This document shows positions 8,638-20,789 of a DNA stretch of 64,000 nt, one piece after another; within the stretch, counting starts at the first letter, position 1; every line of letters starts with the position of its first letter. The position numbers and the translations under genes are program-made. Below the pieces are notes generated by a model. That model saw only the letters and a program-made list of their open reading frames with translations. It was not told the origin of the DNA and searched no databases. The stretch comes from Pantoea sp. (GTDB lineage: Bacteria > Pseudomonadota > Gammaproteobacteria > Enterobacterales > Enterobacteriaceae): NCBI RefSeq assembly GCF_028283705.1, contig NZ_JAPWKD010000012.1, positions 124,001-188,000 of the forward strand, given 5' to 3'.

Positions 8638-9972
8638 TTACTGCTGCAGTGCCAGTTGCGGCAGGTAAGTTTTCACATCTGCCAGATAGCTGCTGCGATC
8701 TTTACCCGTCAGCCCTTCCATACGTGGCAGTTTCGCCGTGAGTGGGTTAACGGCCTGATTGTTAATCCAGATTTCAAAGTGCAGATGCGGCCCGGTGGAG
8801 CGTCCGGTATTGCCGGAAAGTGCGATGCGATCGCCACGCTTCACCTTCTGCCCTGGCTTCACCAGCACTTTGCTCAGGTGCATGTAGCGCGTCATGTACT
8901 GGCGGCCATGACGGATCGCCACGTAATTACCCGCTGCACCGCCGTTCTTCGCCATCACTACTTCGCCATCACCCACCGCTAATACCGGCGTACCAATCGG
9001 CAGCGCAAAATCAACACCGCGATGCGGCGCGATGCGGCCGGTGACCGGGTTCAGACGACGTGGGTTAAAGTTGGACGATACACGGTATTGCTTCACCGTC
9101 GGGAAACGCATAAAGCCACGCGCCAGGCCGGAACCGTTACGATCATAGAATTTGCCGTCTTCGGCACGGAAGGCATAGTAATCTTTGCCGCCGGTATGCA
9201 GGCGCACGCCCACCAGCTGACTCTGGGCGCTCTTGCCGTCGAGCATTTCGCGCGACATCAGCACGCTGAACTGATCGCCAGCACGTAGCTTGCGGAAGTC
9301 CATCTGCCACTGCATCGCCTTAATCACGTTACTGATTTCCGAGCTGCTCAATCCGGCGCTACGGGCGCTGGCAGCAAAACTACCGTGCACTTCGCCTTTC
9401 ATCACGCTGTTTTGCCATTCGCCTTTTTGCAGCTCCTGCTGCATTTTAAAGCTGCCGTCATACTGGCGCTGATAAGTGCGGGTTTCGCGGCGATCAAGCT
9501 CCCAACTGAAGCTCTGCAACTGTCCGTCGGCGTTCAGGGTCCAGCTCAGCTGCTGACCCACACGCAGACCTCGCAGATCTTTATCGCTGCTGACCAGTGC
9601 ATTGATGTCACCGAGGTCGATACCATACTGGTTGAGGGCGCTACTCAGCGTATCGCCTGCAGAGACCGTATAATCGTGCACGTTCGGATTGTCCGGCACG
9701 TCTTTATCGATATCGTCTGCCGGGATGTCTTCTTCCGGTTCTGGCGTCGATTGATCGACCGGCTCACTGTCTTCCGGCAGCAGATTCTGCAATTCGAATT
9801 TGTCCAGTGGGACATTTTTGACGATCGGAGTAGAATCATCGGTGGGATGATAAACGTAAGGCCGCCAGACAGCGACGGCCAACGTAATAACAGTTAATGA
9901 CCCCAGCATAACGCGGTGGGGACGCGGCAAATTATTAAATGCGAGGGCGACAGAGCGGGCTATCTGCTGCAC
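8638..9972 (-). CDS. mepM: Murein DD-endopeptidase MepM (YebA)
   Basis: The 444-residue protein is anchored by an N-terminal membrane segment (about residues 21–37). It has a LysM peptidoglycan-binding module (about 99–144, YTVSAGDTLSSALNQYG) and a C-terminal M23 zinc metallopeptidase domain. The metal ligands are visible: His317 and Asp321 in HRGVDFALP, and His396/His398 in GPHLHFE. MepM cuts D-Ala–mDAP cross-links so that new strands can be inserted during elongation. It lies 14 bases downstream of znuA on the same strand, so the two may be co-transcribed and zinc-responsive. Confidence 0.95.
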   Translation of the reverse strand: MQQIARSVALAFNNLPRPHRVMLGSLTVITLAVAVWRPYVYHPTDDSTPIVKNVPLDKFELQNLLPEDSEPVDQSTPEPEEDIPADDIDKDVPDNPNVHDYTVSAGDTLSSALNQYGIDLGDINALVSSDKDLRGLRVGQQLSWTLNADGQLQSFSWELDRRETRTYQRQYDGSFKMQQELQKGEWQNSVMKGEVHGSFAASARSAGLSSSEISNVIKAMQWQMDFRKLRAGDQFSVLMSREMLDGKSAQSQLVGVRLHTGGKDYYAFRAEDGKFYDRNGSGLARGFMRFPTVKQYRVSSNFNPRRLNPVTGRIAPHRGVDFALPIGTPVLAVGDGEVVMAKNGGAAGNYVAIRHGRQYMTRYMHLSKVLVKPGQKVKRGDRIALSGNTGRSTGPHLHFEIWINNQAVNPLTAKLPRMEGLTGKDRSSYLADVKTYLPQLALQQ

Positions 9973-9986
9973 TTTTACCTATTCCT

Positions 9987-10955
9987 CTATGCTCCATTCA
10001 GGCAGCTGGCATACTGGCTCGACAGCTGTGAGAGGAATTTCACGTAGCTGTCTTTGGTTAAGCTGATTCCCATGCCCAATGGATCCAACGTACCTTTACG
10101 CACATTCGTCCCCCGTGACACGGCATCGATGACCGCCGGCCTGAATTGTGGTTCAGCAAAAACGCATGTGGCTTTCTGCTCAACCAACTGTGTTCGTATT
10201 TGATTTAAACGCTGTGCACCCGGTTGGATCTCAGGATTAACGGTAAAATGCCCTAATGGTGATAAACCGTAATGTTTCTCAAAGTAGCTATAAGCATCGT
10301 GAAAAACGAAGTAACCCTTATTCCGCACCGGAGCAAGCTGCGCGCCAATGTGTTTGTCCGTATCCGCTAATTCTGCTTCGAAATGCTGCAGGTTGGCGTC
10401 TAGTTTGGCCTTGCTTTGCGGCATAAGTTCCAATAATTTTCCGTGGATTGCAACCGCAGATTGCCTTGCGATCTCTGGGGACATCCACAGATGCATATTA
10501 AACTGACCGTGATGATGTTCATCAACGGCGTCATGGTCAGCGGAATCTGCTGCGCCATGTGCCTGATCATGCGCATGATCATGCTCATCATCGTCATCAG
10601 CACCGGTAATCAGCAGCGGTTTTACCCCGGCAATTTCGGCAATTTCCAGATTTTTGTTCGCCGGAAGTTCCGCGGCTGACTTGGTCAGAAAGGCTTCCAT
10701 TTCCGGGCCAACCCAAACCACTAAGTCTGCGTTTTTTATACGTTTTACATCTGAAGGACGTAGTGCATAATCATGCTCAGACGCACCATCCGGCAGCAGC
10801 ACTTCCACCGGCGTAACGCCATCAGCAATCGCAGCGGCGATAAATCCAATCGGTTTAATTGAGGCAACGACCGCAGCGGATGCTGGCAGAGCAAATGAGG
10901 CCGCAATCGCGACCGCAGGAAGGGTAAAAGCAAGGCGCTTTTTATTGTGTAACAT
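9987..10955 (-). CDS. znuA: High-affinity zinc uptake periplasmic binding protein ZnuA
   Basis: The 322-residue precursor has a signal peptide ending near PASAA (residue 28). It is a cluster A-I metal-binding protein: the segment [13 protein letters not shown] supplies a His ligand, and a His/Asp-rich charged loop at about residues 118–152 ([15 protein letters not shown] and DEHHHG) is typical of ZnuA zinc capture. [14 protein letters not shown] supplies a further ligand. It delivers Zn2+ to ZnuB/ZnuC. The gene is divergent from znuCB, with a Zur operator between them that can control both directions. Confidence 0.96.
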   Translation of the reverse strand: MLHNKKRLAFTLPAVAIAASFALPASAAVVASIKPIGFIAAAIADGVTPVEVLLPDGASEHDYALRPSDVKRIKNADLVVWVGPEMEAFLTKSAAELPANKNLEIAEIAGVKPLLITGADDDDEHDHAHDQAHGAADSADHDAVDEHHHGQFNMHLWMSPEIARQSAVAIHGKLLELMPQSKAKLDANLQHFEAELADTDKHIGAQLAPVRNKGYFVFHDAYSYFEKHYGLSPLGHFTVNPEIQPGAQRLNQIRTQLVEQKATCVFAEPQFRPAVIDAVSRGTNVRKGTLDPLGMGISLTKDSYVKFLSQLSSQYASCLNGA

Positions 10956-10984
10956 AATGCGTCATTCCATCGTGACCAGGTGAT

Positions 10985-11007
10985 GGAATGTGATATTATA
11001 ACATTCG
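10985..11007. promoter_or_regulatory. Zur operator between znuA and znuCB
   Basis: A 23-base dyad reads GGAATGTGATA, a central T, then TATAACATTCG. It closely matches the enterobacterial Zur consensus built on GAAATGTTATA half-sites. It lies 30 bases upstream of znuA and 26 upstream of znuC, so one zinc-loaded Zur site can shut off both. Confidence 0.85.
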
Positions 11008-11032
11008 AAATTCTGTGCAACCTGTAAATATC

Positions 11033-11788
11033 ATGCCTTCACTTGTTACGCTCGAAAATATCTCCGTGAAATTCTCCCAACGTCCAGTCCTGGCGGGTGT
11101 CAGCCTGTCACTGGAGCCAGGAAGAATTTTGACATTGCTTGGCCCGAATGGTGCCGGGAAATCGACCCTTGTGCGTGTCGTGCTGGGCTTGCTGACGCCT
11201 GACACCGGCAGCGTAAAACGAAGCGCCAGTTTACGTATCGGCTATGTGCCGCAGAAATTGCATATTGACCCTACCCTGCCGATCACTGTCGAACGCTTTA
11301 TGCGTCTGTCGCGTGGCAGCCGCGCGGACGCCATCTTACCGGCGTTAAAACGTGTGCAGGCCGGGCATCTGCTGCATGCACCTTTACAGAAATTATCCGG
11401 CGGTGAAACGCAACGCGTGTTGCTGGCCCGGGCGCTACTCAGCGACCCGCAACTGCTGGTGCTGGATGAACCCACTCAGGGGGTCGATGTGAATGGACAG
11501 GTCGCATTGTATGACCTGATTGATCAGCTTCGACGCGAGCTGAACTGCGGTGTGCTGATGGTTTCACATGACCTGCATCTGGTGATGGCAAAAACTGACG
11601 AAGTACTGTGCCTCAATCACCATATCTGCTGTTCCGGCACGCCGGAGGCGGTCTCGCAGCATCCGGAATTTATCGCCATGTTCGGTCCTCGCGGTGCTCA
11701 GCAGCTGGCTATTTATCGCCATCATCATAATCATCGTCACGATTTACAGGGACGAATTGTTCTGCGTAAAGGAAATGGCCCGTCATGA
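11033..11788 (+). CDS. znuC: Zinc ABC transporter ATPase ZnuC
   Basis: The 251-residue ATP-binding subunit of the ZnuABC importer has Walker [13 protein letters not shown], signature motif [15 protein letters not shown], Walker [13 protein letters not shown] and the H-loop SHDLHL. The C-terminal tail contains the His-rich [15 protein letters not shown]. The start at MPSLVTLEN gives the E. coli length exactly; an upstream in-frame ATG at 11015 would add six residues and leave almost no leader. It overlaps znuB by 4 bases (ATGA), which implies translational coupling. Confidence 0.96.
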   Translation: MPSLVTLENISVKFSQRPVLAGVSLSLEPGRILTLLGPNGAGKSTLVRVVLGLLTPDTGSVKRSASLRIGYVPQKLHIDPTLPITVERFMRLSRGSRADAILPALKRVQAGHLLHAPLQKLSGGETQRVLLARALLSDPQLLVLDEPTQGVDVNGQVALYDLIDQLRRELNCGVLMVSHDLHLVMAKTDEVLCLNHHICCSGTPEAVSQHPEFIAMFGPRGAQQLAIYRHHHNHRHDLQGRIVLRKGNGPS

Positions 11789-12570
11789 TTGAACTGTTGT
11801 TACCCGGCTGGCTGGGTGGTGTGTTTCTGGCACTGGCAGCCGGTCCGCTGGGCGCGTTTGTCGTCTGGCGTCGTATGTCCTATTTTGGTGATACCCTCGC
11901 CCACGCCTCACTGCTCGGTGTGGCCTTCGGCCTGCTGTTTAACGTCAATCCCTATTATGCAGTGATTCTGGTGACGGTTTGCCTGGCGCTGGGGCTGGTG
12001 TGGTTGGAGCGTCGTCCGCATCTGGCGATCGATACCCTGCTCGGTATTATGGCGCACAGTGCGTTATCGCTGGGTCTGGTGGTAGTCAGCCTGATGTCCG
12101 GTGTGCGCGTCGATTTAATGGCGTATCTGTTTGGTGATTTGCTGGCGGTTACGCCACAGGACCTGTGGATGATGGGCGCTGGCGTGGTGATTGTGCTGGC
12201 GGTGATGGCGTGGCAATGGCGCTCGCTGCTGTCTATGACCATCAGCCCGGAACTGGCGCAGGTGGATGGCGTCAACATTCAACGCACGCGCCTGATGCTG
12301 ATGCTGGTGACGGCGCTGACGATTGGTGTGGCGATGAAATTTGTCGGGGCGTTGATTATCACTTCGCTGCTGATCATCCCGGCCGCTACCGCACGCCGCT
12401 TCTCACGTTCGCCAGAGCAAATGGCAGGCTTTGCGGTGATTATCGGCATTCTGGCCGTCACCGGCGGTTTGTGCTTTTCCGCGCTTTACGATACCCCGGC
12501 AGGCCCGTCAGTGGTGCTCTGCGCCGCCATCCTGTTTATCATCAGCATGGCGAAGAAACCGGCGGCCTGA
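11785..12570 (+). CDS. znuB: Zinc ABC transporter permease ZnuB
   Basis: The 261-residue ABC-3 family permease has multiple hydrophobic segments, including [19 protein letters not shown] near the N terminus and [20 protein letters not shown] in the second half, a family hallmark. It forms the membrane channel for Zn2+ driven by ZnuC. Its stop lies 7 bases from the convergent ruvB stop. Confidence 0.95.
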   Translation: MIELLLPGWLGGVFLALAAGPLGAFVVWRRMSYFGDTLAHASLLGVAFGLLFNVNPYYAVILVTVCLALGLVWLERRPHLAIDTLLGIMAHSALSLGLVVVSLMSGVRVDLMAYLFGDLLAVTPQDLWMMGAGVVIVLAVMAWQWRSLLSMTISPELAQVDGVNIQRTRLMLMLVTALTIGVAMKFVGALIITSLLIIPAATARRFSRSPEQMAGFAVIIGILAVTGGLCFSALYDTPAGPSVVLCAAILFIISMAKKPAA

Positions 12571-12579
12571 CGCCGGTTT
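12556..12579. terminator. Hairpin spanning the znuB and ruvB stop codons
   Basis: A 9-bp perfect stem (AAACCGGCG/CGCCGGTTT) encloses a 6-nt loop that contains the znuB stop. It also overlaps the ruvB stop. It is probably a compact shared terminator, though the T tract is only three bases. Confidence 0.55.
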
Positions 12580-13585
12580 ACTGTTCTTCGCGGGTAATCC
12601 CGAAGTGACGATACGCATGCTGCGTTGCCATACGGCCACGCGGCGTGCGCTGAATAAAGCCCTGCTGAATCAGGAAGGGTTCAATCACATCTTCGATCGT
12701 TTCACGCTCTTCGCCAATCGCTGCCGCCAGGTTATCCAGTCCAACCGGGCCGCCCATGAACTTATCAATAATCGCCAGCAACAGCTTGCGGTCCATGTAG
12801 TCAAAACCCTGGCTATCCACGTTGAGCATATCCAGCGCGCTGGCAGAAACCTCACCGCTCATATCACCATTGGCCCGCACCTCAGCGAAGTCCCGCACAC
12901 GGCGCAACAGGCGGTTGGCAATACGTGGCGTCCCTCGTGAGCGACGTGCGATTTCCAGTGCACCCTCTTCGCTAAGCGCCAGGCCCAGACAGGCGGCGCT
13001 GCGGCCAACGATATGTTGCAAATCCGCCACATTATAAAATTCCAGCCGCTGCACAATCCCGAAGCGATCGCGCAGTGGTGAAGTCAGCGAACCGGCGCGG
13101 GTGGTGGCACCAATCAGGGTAAAAGGTGGGAGATCCAGTTTGATGGAACGCGCCGCTGGCCCTTCACCGATCATGATATCCAGCTGATAATCTTCCATCG
13201 CCGGATACAGCACCTCTTCCACTACCGGGGAGAGGCGATGGATCTCATCGATGAATAACACATCATGGGGTTCGAGGTTGGTCAGCATCGCCGCCAGGTC
13301 GCCCGCCTTCTCCAGCACCGGTCCGGAGGTGGTCCGCAGATTGACGCCCATCTCGTTGGCGACAATATTCGCCAGCGTGGTTTTACCGAGGCCTGGCGGG
13401 CCGAAGATCAACAGATGGTCGAGCGCATCACCACGCAGCTGCGCCGCCTTGATAAAGATCTCCATCTGCTCTCGCACCTGCGGCTGGCCAACATATTCAG
13501 ACAGCAGCTTAGGTCGAATGGCGCGGTCGAGGTTCTCTTCTTCGTTAACACTGCTGGCGGAGACCAGACGATCAGCTTCAATCAT
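12578..13585 (-). CDS. ruvB: Holliday junction branch-migration ATPase RuvB
   Basis: The 335-residue AAA+ motor has Walker [13 protein letters not shown], Walker [10 protein letters not shown], sensor motif ATTRAG, and a C-terminal winged helix with [17 protein letters not shown]. RuvB hexamers pump DNA through the RuvA tetramer at Holliday junctions during recombinational repair. It follows ruvA by 8 bases on the same strand, forming the ruvAB operon, which carries a LexA-type box upstream. Confidence 0.97.
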   Translation of the reverse strand: MIEADRLVSASSVNEEENLDRAIRPKLLSEYVGQPQVREQMEIFIKAAQLRGDALDHLLIFGPPGLGKTTLANIVANEMGVNLRTTSGPVLEKAGDLAAMLTNLEPHDVLFIDEIHRLSPVVEEVLYPAMEDYQLDIMIGEGPAARSIKLDLPPFTLIGATTRAGSLTSPLRDRFGIVQRLEFYNVADLQHIVGRSAACLGLALSEEGALEIARRSRGTPRIANRLLRRVRDFAEVRANGDMSGEVSASALDMLNVDSQGFDYMDRKLLLAIIDKFMGGPVGLDNLAAAIGEERETIEDVIEPFLIQQGFIQRTPRGRMATQHAYRHFGITREEQ

Positions 13586-13593
13586 GCTTTACC

Positions 13594-14208
13594 TCAAATG
13601 GCTGCGCGCAGGGCTTCGCGGATCAGGGTTTCGCAGTCCGCATCGGGTCGGCCAATCTTACTTACCATACGGCTGGCTTCCTGCGGTTTATACCCCAGCG
13701 CTACCAGGGCCGCAACAGCTTCTGCTTCCGCATCGTTGGTATCTGGCACGGCAGATGGCGTGGTCAGGGTAAAGGCGTTGTCGCCACCGAACAGATCGCC
13801 GTGCATCCCTTTGAAGCGGTCCTTCATTTCCACCACCAGGCGCTCGGCAGTTTTCTTGCCAACACCCGGCAACTTCACCAGCACCGCAATCTCTTCTTTC
13901 TCCACTGCCGTCACGAACTGCTGTGCCGACATGCCGGAGAGAATTGCCAGCGCCAGCTTTGGCCCGACGCCATTCACTTTGATCAGCTCGCGGAACAGCG
14001 CACGCTCCTGTTTGCTATTAAAACCAAACAGCAGCTGCGCATCTTCGCGCACCACAAACTGGGTGAAGATAATCGCTTCCTGGTTTAGCTCAGGCAGCTC
14101 ATAAAAGCAGGTCATTGGCATATGCACTTCATAACCGACGCCGTGCGCCTCAATTAACACCAGCGGCGGCTGTTTTTCCAGAATATTGCCTCGTAAACGA
14201 CCAATCAC
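13594..14208 (-). CDS. ruvA: Holliday junction DNA-binding protein RuvA
   Basis: The 204-residue protein starts with GTG ([11 protein letters not shown]). It has an N-terminal OB-fold, two helix-hairpin-helix repeats ([13 protein letters not shown] and [19 protein letters not shown]) and a C-terminal RuvB-contacting domain ([21 protein letters not shown]). RuvA tetramers hold the junction in a square-planar form and load RuvB. The first gene of the ruvAB operon, it is expected to be SOS-induced. Confidence 0.97.
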   Translation of the reverse strand: MIGRLRGNILEKQPPLVLIEAHGVGYEVHMPMTCFYELPELNQEAIIFTQFVVREDAQLLFGFNSKQERALFRELIKVNGVGPKLALAILSGMSAQQFVTAVEKEEIAVLVKLPGVGKKTAERLVVEMKDRFKGMHGDLFGGDNAFTLTTPSAVPDTNDAEAEAVAALVALGYKPQEASRMVSKIGRPDADCETLIREALRAAI

Positions 14209-14256
14209 CTGAGCACTTCCTTAATCTATGAGTAAGCCTGTTTATATACCATAAAA

Positions 14257-14280
14257 AAGGCTGGATGAATATCCAGCCTT
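14257..14280 (-). terminator. Terminator after ruvC, overlapping a LexA-type box
   Basis: A 10-bp perfect stem (AAGGCTGGAT/ATCCAGCCTT) carries a GAAT loop. On the minus strand it is followed by TTTTTTAT and sits 11 bases after the ruvC stop. The core also fits a LexA operator, listed separately. Confidence 0.75.
14261..14276. promoter_or_regulatory. LexA-type SOS box upstream of ruvAB
   Basis: CTGGATGAATATCCAG has the CTG-N10-CAG form and differs from the E. coli ruvA box as I recall it (CTGGATATCTATCCAG) at only a few central bases. It lies 53 bases upstream of the ruvA start, near a TATAAA-like −10 on the minus strand. A second, half-conserved CTGTTTATATACCATA lies at 14238–14253. Confidence 0.65.
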
Positions 14281-14290
14281 AGGTTTTCAT

Positions 14291-14818
14291 CTAGCCCGAC
14301 CGCAAACGCCCTCGCGTCAGCACCAGCTTGCTATCACTCATCCGCGCCGCGTTCTGACTGACGTGGCAATGGGTGATGGCGATGGCCAGGGCGTCGGCCG
14401 CATCCGCCTGTGGATTGGCCGGTAACTTCAGCAAGGTGCGCACCATATGCTGCACCTGGCTTTTTTCCGCGCTACCAATGCCGGTCACCGTTTGTTTGAC
14501 CTGGCGTGCCGCGTATTCAAATACCGGCAGATCGAGATTGACCGCTGCCACAATGGCGGCCCCACGTGCCTGCCCCAGCTTGAGTGCTGAATCGGCGTTT
14601 TTCGCCATAAATACCTGTTCGATGGCAAAAAAATCAGGCGAGAACTGAGTGATGATTTCGCTGACGCCAGCATAAATCAGCTTGAGACGGGATGGCAGGT
14701 CGGTAACGTTAGTGCGGATACAGCCGCTGCCCAGATAACTGAGCTGGCGGCCGGTCTGGCGGATAACACCGTAGCCGGTGACGCGCGAACCAGGGTCGAT
14801 CCCAAGGATTATCGCCAT
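14291..14818 (-). CDS. ruvC: Holliday junction resolvase RuvC
   Basis: The 175-residue endonuclease resolves four-way junctions with RuvAB. The RNase H-like acidic catalytic residues appear in [26 protein letters not shown] and the C-terminal [13 protein letters not shown]. The start at MAIILG follows GGAGAC at good spacing; a longer frame upstream adds about 20 residues without homology. As usual for ruvC, no SOS box lies directly in front of this gene; it follows yebC after 37 bases and may be co-transcribed with it. Confidence 0.96.
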   Translation of the reverse strand: MAIILGIDPGSRVTGYGVIRQTGRQLSYLGSGCIRTNVTDLPSRLKLIYAGVSEIITQFSPDFFAIEQVFMAKNADSALKLGQARGAAIVAAVNLDLPVFEYAARQVKQTVTGIGSAEKSQVQHMVRTLLKLPANPQADAADALAIAITHCHVSQNAARMSDSKLVLTRGRLRSG

Positions 14819-14855
14819 GATGCGTCTCCGGCAATCTGGGGTTGAGAAAACGCCA

Positions 14856-15599
14856 TTACAGCGTTTCCGCCACCTCATCGGAAATTTCGCCGTTATGGTA
14901 AACTTCCTGCACGTCGTCGCAATCTTCCAGCATATCGATCAGACGCAGCAGTTTCGGTGCGGTTTCCGCATCCATTTCAGCTTTGGTCGACGGGATCATG
15001 GAAACTTCCGCGCTATCGGCTTTCAGGCCAGCGGCTTCCAGTGCATCACGCACCGCACCCAGTTCTTCCCAGGCCGTGAACACGTCAATAGCACCATCAT
15101 CGTAGCTCACCACATCTTCCGCACCTGCTTCCAGTGCAGCTTCCATCACGCTATCTTCATCCTTGCCCGGTTCGAAGGAGATCACCCCTTTCTTGCTGAA
15201 CAGGTAAGAAACGGAACCGTCAGTACCGAGGTTACCACCGGTTTTGGTGAAGGCATGACGCACTTCGCCGACTGTACGGTTGCGGTTGTCACTCAGACAT
15301 TCAACCATCACCGCAGAACCGCCCGGACCGTAACCTTCATAAATGATGGTTTCCATGTTGGAATCATCTTCACCACCCACGCCGCGTGCAATCGCACGGT
15401 TCATGGTGTCACGGGTCATATTGTTGGACAGGGCTTTGTCCATTGCAGCGCGCAGACGCGGGTTGGAACCGGCATCGCCACCACCCAGTTTTGCGGCAGT
15501 CACCAGCTCGCGAATGATTTTGGTGAAGATCTTACCGCGTTTCGCATCCTGTGCCGCCTTGCGGTGCTTTGTATTCGCCCACTTACTATGTCCAGCCAT
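14856..15599 (-). CDS. yebC: YebC/TACO1-family protein (translation-associated/regulatory)
   Basis: The 247-residue protein carries the highly conserved N terminus [20 protein letters not shown] and the acidic C-terminal region typical of the family, at normal length. YebC/PmpR/TACO1 proteins were first described as transcription regulators; later work links members of the family to efficient translation through difficult peptide stretches. The neighbours nudB–aspS upstream and ruvC downstream follow the E. coli order. Confidence 0.94.
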   Translation of the reverse strand: MAGHSKWANTKHRKAAQDAKRGKIFTKIIRELVTAAKLGGGDAGSNPRLRAAMDKALSNNMTRDTMNRAIARGVGGEDDSNMETIIYEGYGPGGSAVMVECLSDNRNRTVGEVRHAFTKTGGNLGTDGSVSYLFSKKGVISFEPGKDEDSVMEAALEAGAEDVVSYDDGAIDVFTAWEELGAVRDALEAAGLKADSAEVSMIPSTKAEMDAETAPKLLRLIDMLEDCDDVQEVYHNGEISDEVAETL

Positions 15600-15744
15600 A
15601 AAAATTTCTCTCCGATCTCAAATCTTATGCAGGGTATCTTTCTAACCTGACTGTTCAATATTTGCGGTGCAGTTCTGTTTGACCGCACCCAATTCATTAA
15701 ATTTTAATGAATGTGCCGCCAGAAAAACGCGTGGCGGCTGGCAT

Positions 15745-16176
15745 TCAGATAAATTCTTCAATTGCCTGGCGGTTACTCCAGGACTTAGTCAGGGCTGCTG
15801 CATCAGTGGGCGTCAGCCAGCGCGCGGCAAGGTGCTCACTCAGGATAACCTCGCGCTCTGCGGGCAGTGCCAGCCGGAACCAGTGTTCGCGGTTGTGGGT
15901 GGTGCCCGGCGCGTAGCGATGGCGGTAGTGCGGGAAGATCTCGAACTCGATTTGCTTATGGCAATCTTCCAGCGGCAGCTGTTCGGTTACCACATCAATC
16001 GCCAGTTCTTCCTGCACCTCACGCTGGGCAGCCTGAAGCGGGCTTTCCCCGGCTTCAAGGCTGCCAGTGACCGATTGCCAGAAGCTCTCGTCATCGCGGC
16101 GTTGCAGCATCAGCACCCGGCCTGAGTCCTGAGCAAAAATCACCACCAGAACCGAAACCGGATGCTTATAGCCCAT
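15745..16176 (-). CDS. nudB: Dihydroneopterin triphosphate diphosphatase NudB (Nudix)
   Basis: The 143-residue Nudix hydrolase has the signature GSLEAGESPLQAAQREVQEEL around residues 37–57. In E. coli NudB removes pyrophosphate from dihydroneopterin triphosphate, an early folate step, and also hydrolyses dATP. The ATG overlaps the aspS stop by one base (TAATG), so translation is probably coupled. Confidence 0.93.
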   Translation of the reverse strand: MGYKHPVSVLVVIFAQDSGRVLMLQRRDDESFWQSVTGSLEAGESPLQAAQREVQEELAIDVVTEQLPLEDCHKQIEFEIFPHYRHRYAPGTTHNREHWFRLALPAEREVILSEHLAARWLTPTDAAALTKSWSNRQAIEEFI

Positions 16177-17957
16177 TATTTATTCTCAAGCTTGTCTTTC
16201 TTCGGAGCCAGCTGAATCCCGAGATCGGCCAGCGCAGCCGGGTTGGCTTCGCTGGGTGCTTCCGTCATCAGACAGGCCGCCGCGGTGGTTTTCGGGAAGG
16301 CAATCACGTCACGGATGTTATCGGTGCCGGTCAGCAGCATGGTGACGCGGTCCAGACCAAATGCCAGACCCGCATGTGGCGGGGTGCCGAATTTCAGTGC
16401 ATCCAGCAGGAAGCCGAACTTCTCACGCTGTTCTTCTTCCGCAATACCGAGAATGCTGAACACCACCTGCTGCATTTTGCCGTTGTGGATACGCACGGAA
16501 CCGCCACCCACTTCATAACCGTTGATCACCATATCGTAAGCATTGGCGATGGCCTGCTCCGGGTTTTCCGCCAGTTGCTCAGCCGTCATCTCTTTCGGCG
16601 AGGTAAACGGATGGTGCATCGCTGCCAGACCACCTTCGTCATCCGCTTCGAACATCGGGAAATCGATGACCCACAGCGGTGCCCAGGCTTTGTCATCGGT
16701 GATTTGCAGGTCACGACCCACTTTCAGACGCAGTGCGCCCAGCGCATCGGAAACCACTTTGGCGCGATCGGCACCAAAGAAGATCACATCGCCATCCTGC
16801 GCGCCGGTGCGCTCAAGAATCGCGGCCACAATCTCAGCGTTGAGGAACTTCGCCACCGGGCTTTGTACACCTTCAAAACCTTTTGCCAGCTCGTTGACCT
16901 TCATCCACGCCAACCCTTTGGCACCGTAGATTTCAACAAACTTGCCGTACTCATCAATCTGCTTACGGCTCAGGGTGGCGCCACCCGGCACGCGCAGCGC
17001 GGCGACACGGCCTTTGGCATCGTTGGCCGGGCCAGAGAATACCTGGAATTCGACGTTTTTCAGCAGATCCGCAACATCCACCAGCTCCATCGGGTTACGC
17101 AGGTCTGGCTTGTCAGAACCGTAACGACGCATCGCTTCGGCGAAGGTCATTTGCGGGAAGCTGCCAAGGTCCACGCCTCGGATATCCATCCACAGTTCAC
17201 GGATCAGACGCTCCATCACTTCACGCACCTGTTCGGCGCTCATAAAGGAGGTTTCCACGTCGATCTGGGTAAATTCAGGCTGACGATCGGCACGCAGGTC
17301 TTCGTCACGGAAGCACTTCACGATCTGATAGTAACGGTCAAAACCGGACATCATCAGCAGCTGTTTGAACAGCTGCGGTGACTGCGGCAGTGCATAAAAT
17401 TTGCCTTTATGCACACGGCTCGGCACCAGATAGTCACGCGCACCTTCCGGTGTGGCTTTGGTCAGCATCGGGGTTTCGATATCGAGGAAACCTTCGTTGT
17501 CCATAAAACGTCGGACAAAGCTGGTGATTTTTGCGCGGGTTTTCAGGCGCTGAGCCATCTCCGGACGACGCAGGTCCAGGTAGCGGTATTTCAAACGTGC
17601 TTCTTCGCTGTTGATCTGGTTGGAATCCAGCGGCAGCGGCTCAGCACGGTTAATAATGTTCAGGTCATGGGCAAAGATTTCAATCTCGCCAGTCGCCATT
17701 TCGCTGTTTTTATTCTTCTCATCACGCGCACGCACGGTGCCAGTGATCTGGATACAGAATTCGTTACGCAGCTCAGACGCCAGCTGGAAAGCCTCCTGAC
17801 GATCGGGATCGAAGAACACCTGGACGATGCCTTCACGGTCGCGCATATCGATAAAAATCAGGCTACCCAGATCGCGACGGCGGTTTACCCAGCCGCAAAG
17901 AGTGACTTGCTGACCCACATGAGACAGATTGAGCTGTCCGCAATATTCTGTACGCAT
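16176..17957 (-). CDS. aspS: Aspartyl-tRNA synthetase
   Basis: This 593-residue class IIb synthetase charges tRNA-Asp. The N-terminal OB-fold anticodon-binding domain contains [20 protein letters not shown]. Class II motif 2 appears as [18 protein letters not shown], and motif 3 as [13 protein letters not shown]. The bacterial GAD insertion domain lies between them. It is the upstream gene of an apparent aspS–nudB unit. Confidence 0.97.
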   Translation of the reverse strand: MRTEYCGQLNLSHVGQQVTLCGWVNRRRDLGSLIFIDMRDREGIVQVFFDPDRQEAFQLASELRNEFCIQITGTVRARDEKNKNSEMATGEIEIFAHDLNIINRAEPLPLDSNQINSEEARLKYRYLDLRRPEMAQRLKTRAKITSFVRRFMDNEGFLDIETPMLTKATPEGARDYLVPSRVHKGKFYALPQSPQLFKQLLMMSGFDRYYQIVKCFRDEDLRADRQPEFTQIDVETSFMSAEQVREVMERLIRELWMDIRGVDLGSFPQMTFAEAMRRYGSDKPDLRNPMELVDVADLLKNVEFQVFSGPANDAKGRVAALRVPGGATLSRKQIDEYGKFVEIYGAKGLAWMKVNELAKGFEGVQSPVAKFLNAEIVAAILERTGAQDGDVIFFGADRAKVVSDALGALRLKVGRDLQITDDKAWAPLWVIDFPMFEADDEGGLAAMHHPFTSPKEMTAEQLAENPEQAIANAYDMVINGYEVGGGSVRIHNGKMQQVVFSILGIAEEEQREKFGFLLDALKFGTPPHAGLAFGLDRVTMLLTGTDNIRDVIAFPKTTAAACLMTEAPSEANPAALADLGIQLAPKKDKLENK

Positions 17958-18041
17958 AACGTATCCTTTTAACTTCGCCGCTGCAGCCAGGCAGCATCAG
18001 GCCGCGTAACCTTCTGAGATGCTGCCGCAAAAAAGGCGGCT

Positions 18042-18070
18042 ATTATAATGGAAAAAGCCTGACAGGATAA
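18042..18070 (-). promoter_or_regulatory. Possible sigma-70 promoter of aspS
   Basis: On the minus strand a perfect TATAAT (18042–18047) is preceded after 17 bases by TTATCC (18065–18070), a weak −35. It lies about 90 bases upstream of the aspS start. Confidence 0.5.
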
Positions 18071-18178
18071 GTAGAGCCGCGCCAAAGCGCTTAAAACATC
18101 TGCTTTTGTCACAGGTTGTTATCCCAGTGTGACTAAAACAGGTTAACCTGTCGCTGATTTTTCCGTATGGGGTTCGTT

Positions 18179-19000
18179 TTGACGCTACGTATTGGCTTAC
18201 CGCAGTGGCAGCATGCACACTGGAAACAATTTGGTCTGGCAACGCTGGCAGATTATGCGCAGCTGTTCGATTGTGTCGAAGGCAATACGACGCTTTATGC
18301 ATTACCAAGACAGGAAGTGGTGCTGCGCTGGCGCGACATGACCCATGACGATTTCCGCTTCTGCTTTAAATTCCCGTCCACCATCAGCCACCAGGCGGCG
18401 CTGCGTAACTGCGATGATTTGCTGGCGGAGTTTTTGCGTCTGCTGGACCCGTTAGCCAACCGTATCGGCCAATACTGGCTACAACTCCCCGCCGCCTTTT
18501 CCCCGGCGCAACTGAATGATTTGTGGCACTTTCTGGATAGCCTGCCGCATCGCTTCAGTTATGGTGTGGAAGTGCGCCATGCGGCGTTCTTCGCCAAAGG
18601 CGAGGCCGAACGTGCGCTTAATCGCGGCTTGCAACAACGCGGCGTGAATCGGGTGATTCTGGATAGCCGCCCGGTACATGCCTCGCAATCACAAACCGCC
18701 GTGGCCATCCATGCGCGGGAAAAAAAGCCTCGCGTACCGCCACATGCGGTGCGCACCGGCAACCAGCCGATGGTGCGTTTTATCGGCAGTGATAGTGTTG
18801 ATGAATCTGTGCCCATGTTTCAGCCGTGGCTGGCAAAATTGCCCGGCTGGCTGGTAGATAGCGATCCGATGTTGTTTATTCACACCCCCGATATGGGTGA
18901 GGTTTTTCCACTGGTTGCCGCCTTGTGGCCCCAGTTGCAACAGCTGGAACCTCGGCTGCCTGCACTGCCCATCTGGCCTCAGCAATCCAGCCTGTTCTGA
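18179..19000 (+). CDS. yecE: YecE, DUF72 family protein
   Basis: The 273-residue protein resembles E. coli YecE (272 residues) over its length, with IGLPQW, CVEGNTTLYALP, FRFCFKFP, HRFSYGVEVRH, RGVNRVILDSRPVHA and a C-terminal PQQSSLF. The DUF72 fold is TIM-barrel-like and its function is not established. The TTG start is chosen because TGGGG lies 6 bases before it and the resulting length matches; an ATG at 18167 has no ribosome-binding site. Here it directly precedes cmoA. Confidence 0.88.
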   Translation: MTLRIGLPQWQHAHWKQFGLATLADYAQLFDCVEGNTTLYALPRQEVVLRWRDMTHDDFRFCFKFPSTISHQAALRNCDDLLAEFLRLLDPLANRIGQYWLQLPAAFSPAQLNDLWHFLDSLPHRFSYGVEVRHAAFFAKGEAERALNRGLQQRGVNRVILDSRPVHASQSQTAVAIHAREKKPRVPPHAVRTGNQPMVRFIGSDSVDESVPMFQPWLAKLPGWLVDSDPMLFIHTPDMGEVFPLVAALWPQLQQLEPRLPALPIWPQQSSLF

Positions 19001-19059
19001 CGCCTCGGGCTACACTCATGGGAAACGGGTGCAGCCTGCGGCAGTTTCTGCCAGAATAG

Positions 19060-20786
<1,727 letters not shown>

Positions 20787-20789
20787 TCT

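Noticed and set aside
14818..14878. 20-residue N-terminal extension of RuvC
   Set aside because: The extension is not in the family; the GGAGAC-preceded MAIILG start gives the known length.
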